From CAIZQW01 sp942493055 (GTDB lineage Bacteria > Verrucomicrobiota > Kiritimatiellia > RFP12 > UBA1067), in contig OW818680.1 in NCBI GenBank assembly GCA_942493055.1, forward strand, positions 62,001 to 126,000: 64,000 bases of DNA, read 5' to 3'. Position numbers and translations under genes: made by a program. The notes beneath the pieces were generated by a model. That model was given only the letters and a program-made list of their open reading frames with translations. It had not been told where the DNA came from and ran no database searches. Position 1 is the first letter of the stretch; every line of letters begins with the position of its first letter. This document shows, piece after piece, positions 52,633 to 62,155 of the stretch.

Positions 52633-52743
52633 TTTTGGAGACGCGCAAAGCAAGCGGTATTCCGCGCGACGCCGCTTTTGAGAAACTAAGAAAAGCGGTG
52701 CCGCGCTCGTCTTCCGACGGTGCTTGTCACCGCACTCCAAAAA
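52633..52743. repeat. Family D palindromic element, copy 3 (left end decayed)
   Basis: The right end CACCGCACTCCAAAAAG and the inner AAGCGGTATTCCGCGCGACG / AAAAGCGGTGCCGCGC stem are conserved. The left end reads TTTTGGAGACGCGCAAAG, where TGCGGTG has been lost. TTCCGTGTTATTCCGTG follows, as after copy 2. Confidence 0.75.
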
Positions 52744-52829
52744 GATCTCGCCAGATCATTTTGTTTCCGTGTTATTCCGTGTTTTCCGTGGGCAAAACAC
52801 GAACCTGTACCCCAGTTAAAAGCGCACTC

Positions 52830-55800
52830 TTACATGAACTGTATCACCGTTCCGCGCAGTTCGACGAGATATCCGTTCTCATCCAGGATGAAGCGGGTGG
52901 TGGCTCCATTCAGCGTGATCATCTGGAGTTGTGTTGCCGTCAGCCCAGCGGATGTTGTGCCGAAGCGAATGCTGAAGCGTCCCAGCGTTCCGACAAGGTT
53001 GAGCGTTTTGCCTGCGGTCCAGGTGATCGCGCTGCTGTCCGCGAAGGCGAGTGATCCTGTGTTGAGGTTTACCGTCGTGGTGTTGGCCAGGGTGGCCGTG
53101 CCGGCGATCAGCTTGCTTGTGCCCAGGGTGATGGCCCCTGTGTTCAGCGAGACGTTGCCGACACTGTTGCTGAAGGTCGTGCTCATCAGCGTGCCGCCCA
53201 TGAGGTAAATAAGATTTGCCGAGGTGAGTGCGGCGATTGAGTCAAGGCGCAGTATCCCGGCTTCGATTTGGACAGGGCCGGTATATCCGGCGTTGTTGCC
53301 GGAGAAACTGACTGTGCCTGCGTTGCGCTTGTAGGTCGATTGCGGACCAAAGCCGGCCATGTTTTTCATGTTGCCGGAGATCGTCAGGTCTGTTGCATCG
53401 TCCCCTGTGACATTGTCGACTTCCAGAGACCAGAGTCCGCTGACCATGTACAGTCCAACTTCAATGAAAGAGGGGGAGACTCCCTGAATACGGAATGTAG
53501 GGTGGCTGGTGTATCCGGTACGGATTGCGTTACCGGTAACGCGCGCGCCGTTCTTGAGCGTCAGGTTACAGACGTAGTTTTGCCCATCGGAGACGTTTTC
53601 ACTTGTGCAGGCCAAGACGCCGCCATCGAGAGTGATCGGACGGCTGTGGCCCGCATTGTTTTTACTTGCTAGTCTCAGCATGCCGTTGGAGAAGACGGTG
53701 ATGGGGCTTGTAAGACCTCCAAGAACTGCACTAACGTCGGTAATGCCGGAGGCATTCAGGACGAGTTCACCGCCGTTTACGACAACCCCGCCATACACGG
53801 GAAGAGAGGACAGCGTTGTGGCCTCCAATTCACCGCCGTTGACGAACGTCCCGCCCAAGTAAGTATTGCTGCCAGAGAGATAGACCTTGTTCGGATAGAG
53901 CATCACCTGGATGAGGTTGTAGGTGTAGAGTGTCCCTGTATAGTCGTAGTCAGCACCGACGTTGTTAACAAAGTCTGGATCAAAGCAATGCTTGCTGTAT
54001 ACGATCTTCGCCGTGATGTCTGCGCCCACCTGCTTGAACTCGACCTTGGCGACCTTGGTGTGGCCTCCGTCGTAAATCTGGAGTTGAACGGTGGCGGTCG
54101 TTCCGTCGTTGACAAAGTAAAAGGGCGTTAATGTCGCCGGATAGACGCTCATGCTGCCTGCGCCGAAGACACCGCCTGCGGCCACGTAGTGGGCGAGGGA
54201 CTTGTTGGTGGCAATGGTGACCGGCGTTGTTGTCAGCGTCGTGGTGTTGTAGATGATCGTTGATCCCGTGCCGTTCATGACGACTGAGCCGGAGCCTGAG
54301 ATCGGCCCCGTGAAGCGCTGGATGTTGGAGGGCGCAAGGGCGAGCGTGCCTTTGTTCACGATGTCGCTGGAGAAGGTCCCGTTGCCCAAAAGGCCTGACA
54401 GCTTGAGCGTCGGCCCGAGGATCGTCGTCAGACTGTCAAAGGCGCTCGTCCCGGAAAGAGTTAATGTTGGCTGGGAGACATTCAGTCGAATTGAACGGAT
54501 GCCATAGCCGCTGTTAACGAAAGCTGTTGAAACTGTGGCGGCCGTTCCTCCCACGTCAAAATTATATCCAACATAATTATTTCCTGGGGAGTCGTAGTAT
54601 TTTGCATAGAGGGTGCGAGCTGTAATGTGACTTCCCGCCTGGGATAGCTCCACTTTGACGCATTTTGTATAGTTTCCTTCAAAGGTCTGGCCTTGGAATG
54701 TCGCGTTGGTTCCGCTGTTTACGAAAAGACAGGTTGTGGCAGGTGAAACGTCGTTGCCTATGGTTCCCCCCGCCATGAAGCAGTCGATCGAACTAATGGA
54801 GTTAAGTGTTACATTTGATGCGACGATCTGTGGGGTGCCTGCAAGGAAGTCTCTGAAGCGATACTGGACGACTTGACTATCATACGGCAGTAGCTTGAGT
54901 TCGGTTACGCCGTAGCCAGCCTGGTTGAACCACGTGGCGACCGAATTTGCCGTACCGCCAGTGTCGAAGTCATAAGCGAGGTTGACCGACGATATGTACT
55001 TCGCATAGAGTGCTTTTCCGACGATGTCCGGTCCGGATTGACGCAACTGAATTTTGACACATTTCGTGTAGGGCGACTCTACGATTTTCACTTGGAAAGT
55101 CGCCGTTGTACCGTCATTCGTCCAGGAATAAACAGAGGCAGGGGTCGGCGTTGTCGAGCCAGCGGCGATGAACGATCCCCCCATCTTCGCTTCTGCGCCG
55201 GTGTAGTCCGAAAGCGTGGCATTGGCGAAAAGAATGTACTCGGTTGTGGTCGGAAATCCGTCGCAGATGAGAGGCTTTACTGCACGCACGGTCAGGCTGC
55301 CGCCTGCTCCGATTGATGAACCGATGGTGTTGGTGATGTTATTCAATCGGATTGTTGATGCAGGCGCTGAGAAGGCAAGTGTGCCGTTGGTGATGGCGAT
55401 TGGTCCGGAGGCGAGTCCGAAAGTGATGCGGTCAAAGGACTGTGTGCCGGTGACGTTGATGGTCCCTGCGAGGAGGCCGCTGGAGTCCGTCCCGAAGGCG
55501 ATGGCGTTGGAGAAGGTGGTGGAGGCAGGCTGGTCCGGTAGCGTGGAGCCGAGCGCATTCGTGGTCCAGTTCGCGTCACTGCCCCAGGTGCCGCTGGCTG
55601 TGCCAAAGCCTGCGGTGGCGCTGTCTGCGTCCCAGTAGAGATCTGCGAACAGGGGAAGCGGCTCGACACGCAACTGGATGGCATTGAGCTGCGTGGATGC
55701 GGCACCTACAGTTGCAGCACCGTCGAGGGTGAAGGATTGCGTGGTCGCATCTGCGGTGAATGTGCCAATGACATACGCTCCAACGCCGCCCTCAAGGTCG

Positions 55801-56291
55801 GTATTGTTGTAGTGGATCTCAGTCGTGGTTCCATCTAGGAGGACATAACGGGTCGCGACATCACCACTTCGGGGATCGTTGATCCAGAACTGCACGGTAT
55901 AGTTTCGACCCACCACGAGATTTTTCAGGGTGATGGTTGCCACGTTTCCGCCGCTATCAAAAGCGCCGCCGATCAAGATGTTTTTGTATTCGGCTGAGAG
56001 CGAGGCAAAATTATTGGATGTCGTGGTGAAGGCGTTCGCACTGTAGCCCGTGAGTCCGGCGAGTTGCAAGTAGTGGTTGTTCATTGACGCGGCAATCGTC
56101 TGTGTGAAGGGCACGCCATTGACGGTCGCAGCAGCCCCGCCGGTGTAGGCGAAGACGGAAACCCCGTTGGTGTTGACATCTGTATTGACGGCAATGGTTG
56201 TCGGCCCGACCCACGTGATTGTCGCCGCATGCGCTGCAGCGGCGAAAAATAAGATGATGATTTCAGCGAGTTCTCTTTGGATTAATTTCAT
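52830..56291 (-). CDS. Autotransporter-type beta-strand-repeat surface protein, tandem paralogue 1
   Basis: ATG 56291 follows CGGAGG and gives 1,153 residues with a signal-like N-terminus (LAEIIILFFAAAAHA). A domain of about 185 residues follows (TITWVGPTTIAVNTDVN ... FTLDGAATVGAASTQLNAI), then YWDADSATAGFGTASGTWGS and GSNTYLGGTFVNGGELEATT, typical of autotransporter-associated beta-strand (PATR-type) passengers. Three copies of a motif near 55030-55140, 54600-54730 and 53990-54125 read roughly NDGTTATFQ-x(6)-TKxVKVxxxQxGxxIxAKxLYAK, each followed by a YDFDTGG-like strand. The C-terminus (ITLNGATTRFILDENGYLVE) is a PATR cap, not a translocator barrel. The first and last parts are nearly identical to the neighbouring paralogue, while the middle differs. 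Confidence 0.8.
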   Translation of the reverse strand: MKLIQRELAEIIILFFAAAAHAATITWVGPTTIAVNTDVNTNGVSVFAYTGGAAATVNGVPFTQTIAASMNNHYLQLAGLTGYSANAFTTTSNNFASLSAEYKNILIGGAFDSGGNVATITLKNLVVGRNYTVQFWINDPRSGDVATRYVLLDGTTTEIHYNNTDLEGGVGAYVIGTFTADATTQSFTLDGAATVGAASTQLNAIQLRVEPLPLFADLYWDADSATAGFGTASGTWGSDANWTTNALGSTLPDQPASTTFSNAIAFGTDSSGLLAGTINVTGTQSFDRITFGLASGPIAITNGTLAFSAPASTIRLNNITNTIGSSIGAGGSLTVRAVKPLICDGFPTTTEYILFANATLSDYTGAEAKMGGSFIAAGSTTPTPASVYSWTNDGTTATFQVKIVESPYTKCVKIQLRQSGPDIVGKALYAKYISSVNLAYDFDTGGTANSVATWFNQAGYGVTELKLLPYDSQVVQYRFRDFLAGTPQIVASNVTLNSISSIDCFMAGGTIGNDVSPATTCLFVNSGTNATFQGQTFEGNYTKCVKVELSQAGSHITARTLYAKYYDSPGNNYVGYNFDVGGTAATVSTAFVNSGYGIRSIRLNVSQPTLTLSGTSAFDSLTTILGPTLKLSGLLGNGTFSSDIVNKGTLALAPSNIQRFTGPISGSGSVVMNGTGSTIIYNTTTLTTTPVTIATNKSLAHYVAAGGVFGAGSMSVYPATLTPFYFVNDGTTATVQLQIYDGGHTKVAKVEFKQVGADITAKIVYSKHCFDPDFVNNVGADYDYTGTLYTYNLIQVMLYPNKVYLSGSNTYLGGTFVNGGELEATTLSSLPVYGGVVVNGGELVLNASGITDVSAVLGGLTSPITVFSNGMLRLASKNNAGHSRPITLDGGVLACTSENVSDGQNYVCNLTLKNGARVTGNAIRTGYTSHPTFRIQGVSPSFIEVGLYMVSGLWSLEVDNVTGDDATDLTISGNMKNMAGFGPQSTYKRNAGTVSFSGNNAGYTGPVQIEAGILRLDSIAALTSANLIYLMGGTLMSTTFSNSVGNVSLNTGAITLGTSKLIAGTATLANTTTVNLNTGSLAFADSSAITWTAGKTLNLVGTLGRFSIRFGTTSAGLTATQLQMITLNGATTRFILDENGYLVELRGTVIQFM

Positions 56292-56337
56292 GTATAACCT
56301 CCGCATCCGATTACGCTTTTCATTTAGAATCGCATCG

Positions 56338-56370
56338 ATATGTCAAAATCGATCGAAACTAATATGTCAA
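56338..56370 (-). promoter_or_regulatory. Direct repeat TTGACATAT x2 upstream of surface-protein gene
   Basis: Two copies of TTGACATAT (minus strand; 56370-56362 and 56346-56338) lie 24 nt apart, 47-79 nt before the start of paralogue 1. The region is AT-rich. They could be -35 elements or binding sites for a regulator. They loosely resemble the TTCCGACATAA repeats upstream of the GH30 gene. Confidence 0.35.
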
Positions 56371-56466
56371 GCAATGTCTAAATTGTTTCACAATAATCAA
56401 AGCTTGTACATAGACAAAATTGTCGAAAATCTGGATTTTTTGGGCAAAAATGAATTGAGAAAGGTA

Positions 56467-59400
56467 TTACATGAGCTGGATCATGGTGCCGCGCAGTTCG
56501 ACAAGATATCCATTCGGATCCAGGATGAAGCGGGTGGTGGCTCCATTCAGCGTGATCATCTGGAGTTGTGTTGCCGTCAGCCCAGCGGATGTTGTGCCGA
56601 AGCGAATGCTGAAGCGTCCCAGCGTTCCGACAAGGTTGAGCGTCTTGCCTGCGGTCCAGGTGATCGCGCTGCTGTCCGCGAAGGCGAGTGATCCTGTGTT
56701 GAGGTTTACCGTCGTGTTGTTGGCCAGGGTGGCCGTGCCCGCGATCAGCTTGCTTGTGCCCAGGGTGATGGCCCCTGTGTTCAGCGAGACGTTGCCGACG
56801 CTGTTGCTGAAGGTTGTGCTCATCAGCGTGCCGCCTGTTAGGTAGATGAGATTTGCCGAGGTGAGTGCGGCGACCGAGTCAAGGCGCAGTATCCCGGCTT
56901 CGATTTGGACAGGTCCTGTATATCCTGCGTTGTTGCCGGAGAAACTGACTGTGCCTGCGTTGCGCTTGTAGGTCGATTGCGGACCAAAGCCGGGCATGTT
57001 GTTGAGGTTTCCGGAGATGGTCAGGTCTGTGGCCTCGTCACCGGTGACATTGTCGACTTCCAGGGACCAGTTGCCGCTCACCATGTACAGTCCAGCTTCA
57101 ATGAAAGAGGGGGAGACTCCCTGGATACGGAATGTAGGATGGATGGTGTATCCGGTACGGATTGCGTTACCGGTGACGCGCGCCCCGTTTTTCAATGTGA
57201 GATTGCAGACATAGTTGACTCCGTCACCAAGGGAACCGTTCGAACAGTGCAGGACACCTCCGTCAAGAATAATGGGGCGGCTGTGGCCCGCGTTGAACTG
57301 TTTTGCGAGTGTCACCATTCCGCCAACATGCACCTTAAGGGAATTGTTCATTCCGCCAGCAGAGCCCGATGCTGGATCGGCCAAGCCCGGTGCATTGAGC
57401 ACGAGATGTCCTCCGTTGACGACAATGCCGCCAAGTGCAGGCAAGGATGCGGCTGTGGTGATTTCCATTTCACCGCTGTTCAGTATTGTTCCGCCCATAT
57501 AGGTGTTGTTGCCTGAAAGCACGACACGGCCTGTCGGGGCGTCCGGATAAAGCGTGATGTTAATGAGATCGTAGGTGTTCGGTATGCCCGTGGTGTCGTA
57601 GTCTGTGCCCACGTCATTATGGCCAGGGTCGATACAGTGTTTGGAATAGAGCACCTTGGCCTGGATATATACACCGACCTGTTTGAACTCAGCCTTCACA
57701 GCTTTTGTGTGTCCGCCGTTATACACTTGGAACTGGACTGTGGCGGTCGTCCCGTCATTGGTGAAGAAGTAGGGGGTTGTCGCAGCCGGCGGCGCGGTTA
57801 TGCTTGAACCACTCAGATACCCGCTAGCACTTGTATAGCTGGACAGCGTCTTGTTGACCGCAATCGTGGTGTAGGTTGTCGTGAGCACGGGCGCATAGTT
57901 GATCAATATGCCGGGCAGAAGATCCGCGACGAGGGCGCCCGAACCGGAAAGGGGGCCTGATAGGGTTTGACTGCCGGACGGCCGAAGTTCAAGTCTGCCG
58001 TCATTGACGATGCCGCCGGAAAGTGTACCGTTTCCGAGGCGTCCCTCGAGTCTGAGTGTTGCGCCAGTGATCGTCGTCAGGCTGTCAAAGGGACTTTCGG
58101 CGGACAGGAGCAACGTTGGCTGTGAGGTATTCATGGCGAGCGTCCGTATGCCGTAGCCTCCTCCCGTAAGTGTAGATGTCAACGTGTCGACATTACCTCC
58201 CGTGTCAAAGTTGTACCCGCGATAATCTCCGTTGAGAATATTCTTTGCATACAGTGTACGCGCTTGGATCGTGTTGCCCAGTGGCAAGAGTTCAACCTTT
58301 ACGCATTTCGTATGTCCTCCGTCATACAGTTGCGCCTGGAAAGTGGCATTGGTAGCTGTCTTGAGAAAGTGGTAGATGGAGGCCGACGCGTAATCATTGT
58401 TGACGGAACCGCCTGCGATGGAGGCTTCAACGTTTTGAATGGCGGCGAGGGTTACATTTGTGGCCACCGTCTGGGGCGTGGTCGTCAAGAAATAGATGAA
58501 GCGGTTGTGGGGCGTCATATCAAGCGTTATCTCCGCCACGCCATAGCCCGCTGCCGCAAAACCTGTGGCGACGGTGCCGGCTGCTTGGCCAACGTCGAAA
58601 TTGGTTCCTAGTATGTTGCCGTCTGGAGAGCAGTGCTTAGCGTATACTGCTTTGCCGACGATGTTCGAGCCCGACTGCCGGAGTGAAACTTTAACGGCTT
58701 TTGTGTGACCGCCTTCATATACTTGTACTTGGAACGATGCATTGGTGCCGTCGTTCGTCCAGAAATAGACCATCGCTGCAGTGGGGGTCGTTGAACCGGC
58801 GTTGATGTACGCTCCGCCCATGGTTGCCCCTGCGCTGGCGCAATTCACCAGGCTGGCATTGGTGAAGAGTACGACTTCAGCAGGGGCAATAGGTGGAAAA
58901 GCATTATTTCTATAAATTGATTTGACGGATCGTATCGAGAGGCTTCCTCCCGGAGCGAGAGAGGAGCCGATGGTGTTCGTCAGTCCATTCAATGTGATTT
59001 CAGATGACGGCGCTGAGAGGGCCAGCGTAGCGTTCGTGATGGCGATGGGGCCGGAGGCGAGGCCAAAGGTGATGCGGTCAAAGGACTGTGTGCCGGTGAC
59101 GTTGATGGTCCCTGCGAGGAGGCCGCTGGAGTCCGTCCCGAAAGCAATGGCGTTGGAGAAGGTGGTGGTGGCAGGCTGGTCCGGAAGTGTAGAGCCGAGC
59201 GCATTCGTGGTCCAGTTCGCGTCACTGCCCCAGGTGCCGCTTGCGGTGCCGAAGCCTTCGGTATCGCTGTTGGCATCCCAATAGACCGTGGTCAGCGCGG
59301 CGCTCTCAACGCGGAGCTGGATCGCGTTAAGCTGGGTGGATGCGGCACCTGAAGTTGCAGCACCGTCGAGGGTGAAGGATTGCGTGGTCGCATCTGCTGT

Positions 59401-59931
59401 AAAGGTTCCAATGACATACGCGCCAACGCCGCCGACCAGATCGGTATCGTTGTAATGGATTTCAGTCGCTGTCCCGTTTAAGAACGCATAACGGGTCGCC
59501 GCATCGCCAATCCGGGGATCGTTGATCCAGAATTGCACGGTATAGTTGCGACCCACCACAAGATTTTTCAAGGTGATGGTTGCCACGTTTCCACCGCTAT
59601 CGAAAGCGCCGCCGACCAAAACATTTCTGTATTCGGCTGAGAGCGATGCAAAATTATTGGATGTCGTGGTGAAGGCGTTCGCACTATAGCCTGTGAGTCC
59701 GTTGAGCTGCAAATAGTGGTTGTTCAGTGAAGCAGCAATCGTTTGAGTGAAGGGCACGCCATTCACGGTCGCAGCAGCCCCGCCCGTGTAGGCGAAGACG
59801 GAAGCGCCGTTTGTGTTGACATCTGCATTGACGGCAATGGTTGTCGGCCCGACCCATGTGATGGTCGCCGCACGAGCAACAAGGCTGACCAGCAGCATCA
59901 GGGTTGTCGCGATTCCTCTTTTTGTTGTCAT
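56467..59931 (-). CDS. Autotransporter-type beta-strand-repeat surface protein, tandem paralogue 2
   Basis: ATG 59931 follows AAGGAAAAGGTG and gives 1,154 residues, one more than paralogue 1. The signal peptide is ATTLMLLVSLVARA. Domain order is the same: a TITWVGPTTIAVNADVN domain (to about 215), YWDANSDTEGFGTASGTW, three GHTK-type repeats (about 58680-58770, 58280-58370, 57670-57770; e.g. YEGGHTKAVKVSLRQSGSNI and YDGGHTKCVKVELLPLGNTI), PATR strands (LSGNNTYMGGTILNSGEMEI), and the cap ending VELRGTMIQLM. The intergenic distance to paralogue 1 is 175 nt. Both lack any visible anchor or secretion barrel, so how they stay on the surface is open. Confidence 0.8.
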   Translation of the reverse strand: MTTKRGIATTLMLLVSLVARAATITWVGPTTIAVNADVNTNGASVFAYTGGAAATVNGVPFTQTIAASLNNHYLQLNGLTGYSANAFTTTSNNFASLSAEYRNVLVGGAFDSGGNVATITLKNLVVGRNYTVQFWINDPRIGDAATRYAFLNGTATEIHYNDTDLVGGVGAYVIGTFTADATTQSFTLDGAATSGAASTQLNAIQLRVESAALTTVYWDANSDTEGFGTASGTWGSDANWTTNALGSTLPDQPATTTFSNAIAFGTDSSGLLAGTINVTGTQSFDRITFGLASGPIAITNATLALSAPSSEITLNGLTNTIGSSLAPGGSLSIRSVKSIYRNNAFPPIAPAEVVLFTNASLVNCASAGATMGGAYINAGSTTPTAAMVYFWTNDGTNASFQVQVYEGGHTKAVKVSLRQSGSNIVGKAVYAKHCSPDGNILGTNFDVGQAAGTVATGFAAAGYGVAEITLDMTPHNRFIYFLTTTPQTVATNVTLAAIQNVEASIAGGSVNNDYASASIYHFLKTATNATFQAQLYDGGHTKCVKVELLPLGNTIQARTLYAKNILNGDYRGYNFDTGGNVDTLTSTLTGGGYGIRTLAMNTSQPTLLLSAESPFDSLTTITGATLRLEGRLGNGTLSGGIVNDGRLELRPSGSQTLSGPLSGSGALVADLLPGILINYAPVLTTTYTTIAVNKTLSSYTSASGYLSGSSITAPPAATTPYFFTNDGTTATVQFQVYNGGHTKAVKAEFKQVGVYIQAKVLYSKHCIDPGHNDVGTDYDTTGIPNTYDLINITLYPDAPTGRVVLSGNNTYMGGTILNSGEMEITTAASLPALGGIVVNGGHLVLNAPGLADPASGSAGGMNNSLKVHVGGMVTLAKQFNAGHSRPIILDGGVLHCSNGSLGDGVNYVCNLTLKNGARVTGNAIRTGYTIHPTFRIQGVSPSFIEAGLYMVSGNWSLEVDNVTGDEATDLTISGNLNNMPGFGPQSTYKRNAGTVSFSGNNAGYTGPVQIEAGILRLDSVAALTSANLIYLTGGTLMSTTFSNSVGNVSLNTGAITLGTSKLIAGTATLANNTTVNLNTGSLAFADSSAITWTAGKTLNLVGTLGRFSIRFGTTSAGLTATQLQMITLNGATTRFILDPNGYLVELRGTMIQLM

Positions 59932-60079
59932 GTTTTCACCTTTTCCTTCATTTGAGCTTTGGACACCCACCTGCTTTTGAGAAGGCTTATGCTCAATATT
60001 CAATGGCCTTCTTGAAATTTATTTACACAATCATTCGGTAGTCTGTTTATTACTTTATCATTTTACCGTCAGACCTGTC

Positions 60080-60117
60080 TTGTAAAATTCCGACATAAAT
60101 GTGTATAATTCCGACAT
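60080..60117 (+). promoter_or_regulatory. GH30 gene promoter with overlapping direct-repeat operator
   Basis: TTGTAA (60080-60085) and TATAAT (60104-60109) are 18 nt apart. AATTCCGACAT occurs at 60086-60096 and again at 60107-60117, a 21-nt period that places both on one DNA face. The second copy overlaps the -10. This is the expected layout of a repressor or activator site. Confidence 0.6.
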
Positions 60118-60174
60118 TATTGTGCCGAGCAATTAGTTTTGACGAAAAGAAGCTGATATGGGAATATCTTACGC

Positions 60175-61587
60175 ATGCGTTTTATAGTCCTTTTTCTGAT
60201 TCTCGCCACCTTGACTGGTTTTACCCAGGTCATGACCTTTACTACCACAAGTGACAAAAGCAAGCGCTTTGAAACTCAGGTGCTTTCGTTTGCCGATGGG
60301 GCAGCCCCTACTTCCATCCGTTTGAATCCCGAGAAGCGCTTTCAACAAATGGAAGGGGTTGGCGCGGCGTTGACTGGCAGTTCGTGCTACAACCTGCTGC
60401 GGATGGCGCCTGAGGCGCGTCAGAAATTACTTCAGGAAACTTTCTCCCTGAGCAAGGGAATGGGCTGGAGTTTTATTCGCATCACTGTGGGGTGCTCGGA
60501 TTTCTCCTTGGATGAATATACATACTGCGATAAGCCTGGGATCGAAAACTTCGCTCTGACCGTGTATGAGACGCGTGACCTGATCCCAGTGTTGAGAGAG
60601 GTTTTGGCCATTAACCCGAACGTCAAGATTCTGGCCTCGCCATGGACCTGCCCGAAGTGGATGAAGGTGAATAACCTGAAGGAGCTCCGTCCGCATGACA
60701 AATGGACAAGCGGGCATCTCAATCCTGCTTACTACAACGATTATGCCACCTATTTTGTGAAGTTCATCCAGTCCATGAAAGCGCAGGGGATTGAGATCGA
60801 GGCTATCACCATCCAGAATGAGCCGCTTAACCATGGCAATTCAGCATCGCTCTTCATGGGCTGGGACGAGCAGAAGAATTTTATCAAGCAGGCGCTCGGT
60901 CCGAAACTGAAAGCATCCGGACTCAAGACCCGCATCTGGGCGTATGATCACAATTTTAACTATGATAAGATGAGCGAGCAGCAGCAGTATCCGCTGAAGA
61001 TCTACAATGACACTGAGGCTGCCCAGTATATTGATGGCTCAGCCTGGCATGCGTATGGCGGCGATTACAAGGAGTTGGACAAGATTCAAGCAGCGTATCC
61101 TGCCAAAGGAATCTACTTTACTGAAATTGCGATTGGGGAGTGGAGCTATGATTTTGCAGGCGATCTGATGTGGGCCTCCCGTCATGTGGCCATCGGCACG
61201 ATCCAACGCGGATGCAAAGCCGTCATGGTCTGGAATTACATGCTTGATGATCGTCATGCTCCGAACCGTCCCGGCGGCTGCACCAATTGCTTCGGGTGCG
61301 TGGACATCGATTCGCAGTCCTATTCAAAACTGGAACGACGCTCCCATTTTTATCTGATCAGCCATCTTGCCAAGGTGATCCATCCTGGCAGTACACGCGT
61401 GGACCTTACGGGTGATCTTCCAGCAAATACGACCGCCATCGCGGTTGAAAATCCAAATGGGACCTACGGCGTATTTATCCGTGCAGGTCATGATAAGCCC
61501 TTAACCATGTGCATCAATGATGGCAAAAAGAGCTTTATGCTCAACCTCCCGCCCAAGAGTGTGGTGTCAGCCATTTGGCGGAAGTAA
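60175..61587 (+). CDS. GH30-family glycoside hydrolase, secreted
   Basis: The 470-residue product has a signal peptide (MRFIVLFLILATLTGFTQVM). The GH30 fold shows QQMEGVGAALTGSSCYNLL, SFIRITVGCSDFS, ILASPWTCPKWMK, the acid/base Glu216 in ITIQNEPLNHG, SAWHAYGGD, and the nucleophile Glu317 in YFTEIAIGEW. The beta-sandwich side domain comes from both ends of the chain (RLNPEKRF and the C-terminal FMLNLPPKSVVSAIWR). GH30 members cut beta-glucosyl, beta-1,6-glucan or xylan linkages. The sequence does not tell which. It diverges from the tandem surface-protein genes and has its own promoter with direct repeats. Confidence 0.93.
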   Translation: MRFIVLFLILATLTGFTQVMTFTTTSDKSKRFETQVLSFADGAAPTSIRLNPEKRFQQMEGVGAALTGSSCYNLLRMAPEARQKLLQETFSLSKGMGWSFIRITVGCSDFSLDEYTYCDKPGIENFALTVYETRDLIPVLREVLAINPNVKILASPWTCPKWMKVNNLKELRPHDKWTSGHLNPAYYNDYATYFVKFIQSMKAQGIEIEAITIQNEPLNHGNSASLFMGWDEQKNFIKQALGPKLKASGLKTRIWAYDHNFNYDKMSEQQQYPLKIYNDTEAAQYIDGSAWHAYGGDYKELDKIQAAYPAKGIYFTEIAIGEWSYDFAGDLMWASRHVAIGTIQRGCKAVMVWNYMLDDRHAPNRPGGCTNCFGCVDIDSQSYSKLERRSHFYLISHLAKVIHPGSTRVDLTGDLPANTTAIAVENPNGTYGVFIRAGHDKPLTMCINDGKKSFMLNLPPKSVVSAIWRK

Positions 61588-61627
61588 TGGAACGGATAGA
61601 GGCGGGGGTGTCGAAAAATTGATTTGT

Positions 61628-61725
61628 TTTAACCACAAAGAACACAAAGAGCTCAAAGATCAATTTCTGAAAACATTGCTATTGTAATCTGTTCTCTCTG
61701 TGTTCTATGCGTTCTTTGTGGTAAT
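61628..61725. repeat. Family E inverted repeat, copy 2
   Basis: The AACCACAAAGAACACAAAGA arm pairs with TTCTATGCGTTCTTTGTGG. The arms and loop size match 2991-3100. It lies between convergent genes. Confidence 0.75.
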
Positions 61726-61792
61726 AATTCCCAATCCGACCAATCCTAGTTCGCCAAGGTGAGTCTCATCGTACATGTATACTGAAAGGTTT

Positions 61793-62143
61793 TCACCAGA
61801 CAGAGGAGCGAGCTTTCTGAACCCTACGCCAGACGTCCTCTGTCATGTAAAGTTTCCAGACACCGCCAAGGAGGTCATTAAACTTCGAGTTGCGACGAGC
61901 TTCTGTCTCTACTCGCTCGATGAAGTCTGATCCATGATGCGATAGCAGATCCTCCATCGGGCCTGCTGCAAGGAGTGCGATCTGCTCGTCACTTAGATCC
62001 TGCTCAAGGATCTTTAGAATAGCAAGCCAGGCGATTTCAGGTTCATCGAGACATTCATCGAAAAGAACAAGATCACCTACCTCCTTTAGGGATGAGGCTA
62101 TCCATGCTTCCGATAGAGCAGTGACATTTGAGTGTTTCAGCAC
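61793..62143 (-). CDS. Small conserved-looking protein (DUF6869-like), function unknown
   Basis: The 116-residue helical protein starts with GTG. The core LLAAGPMEDLLSHHGSDFIE and LLGGVWKLYMTEDVWRRVQK resembles a small uncharacterised family (DUF6869-type) found as isolated genes in many bacteria. The stop/start distance to the upstream gene is 12 nt, so it is probably the last gene of a four-gene minus-strand unit. No signal peptide. Confidence 0.6.
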   Translation of the reverse strand: MLKHSNVTALSEAWIASSLKEVGDLVLFDECLDEPEIAWLAILKILEQDLSDEQIALLAAGPMEDLLSHHGSDFIERVETEARRNSKFNDLLGGVWKLYMTEDVWRRVQKARSSVW

Positions 62144-62155
62144 TAAACTTTAACG

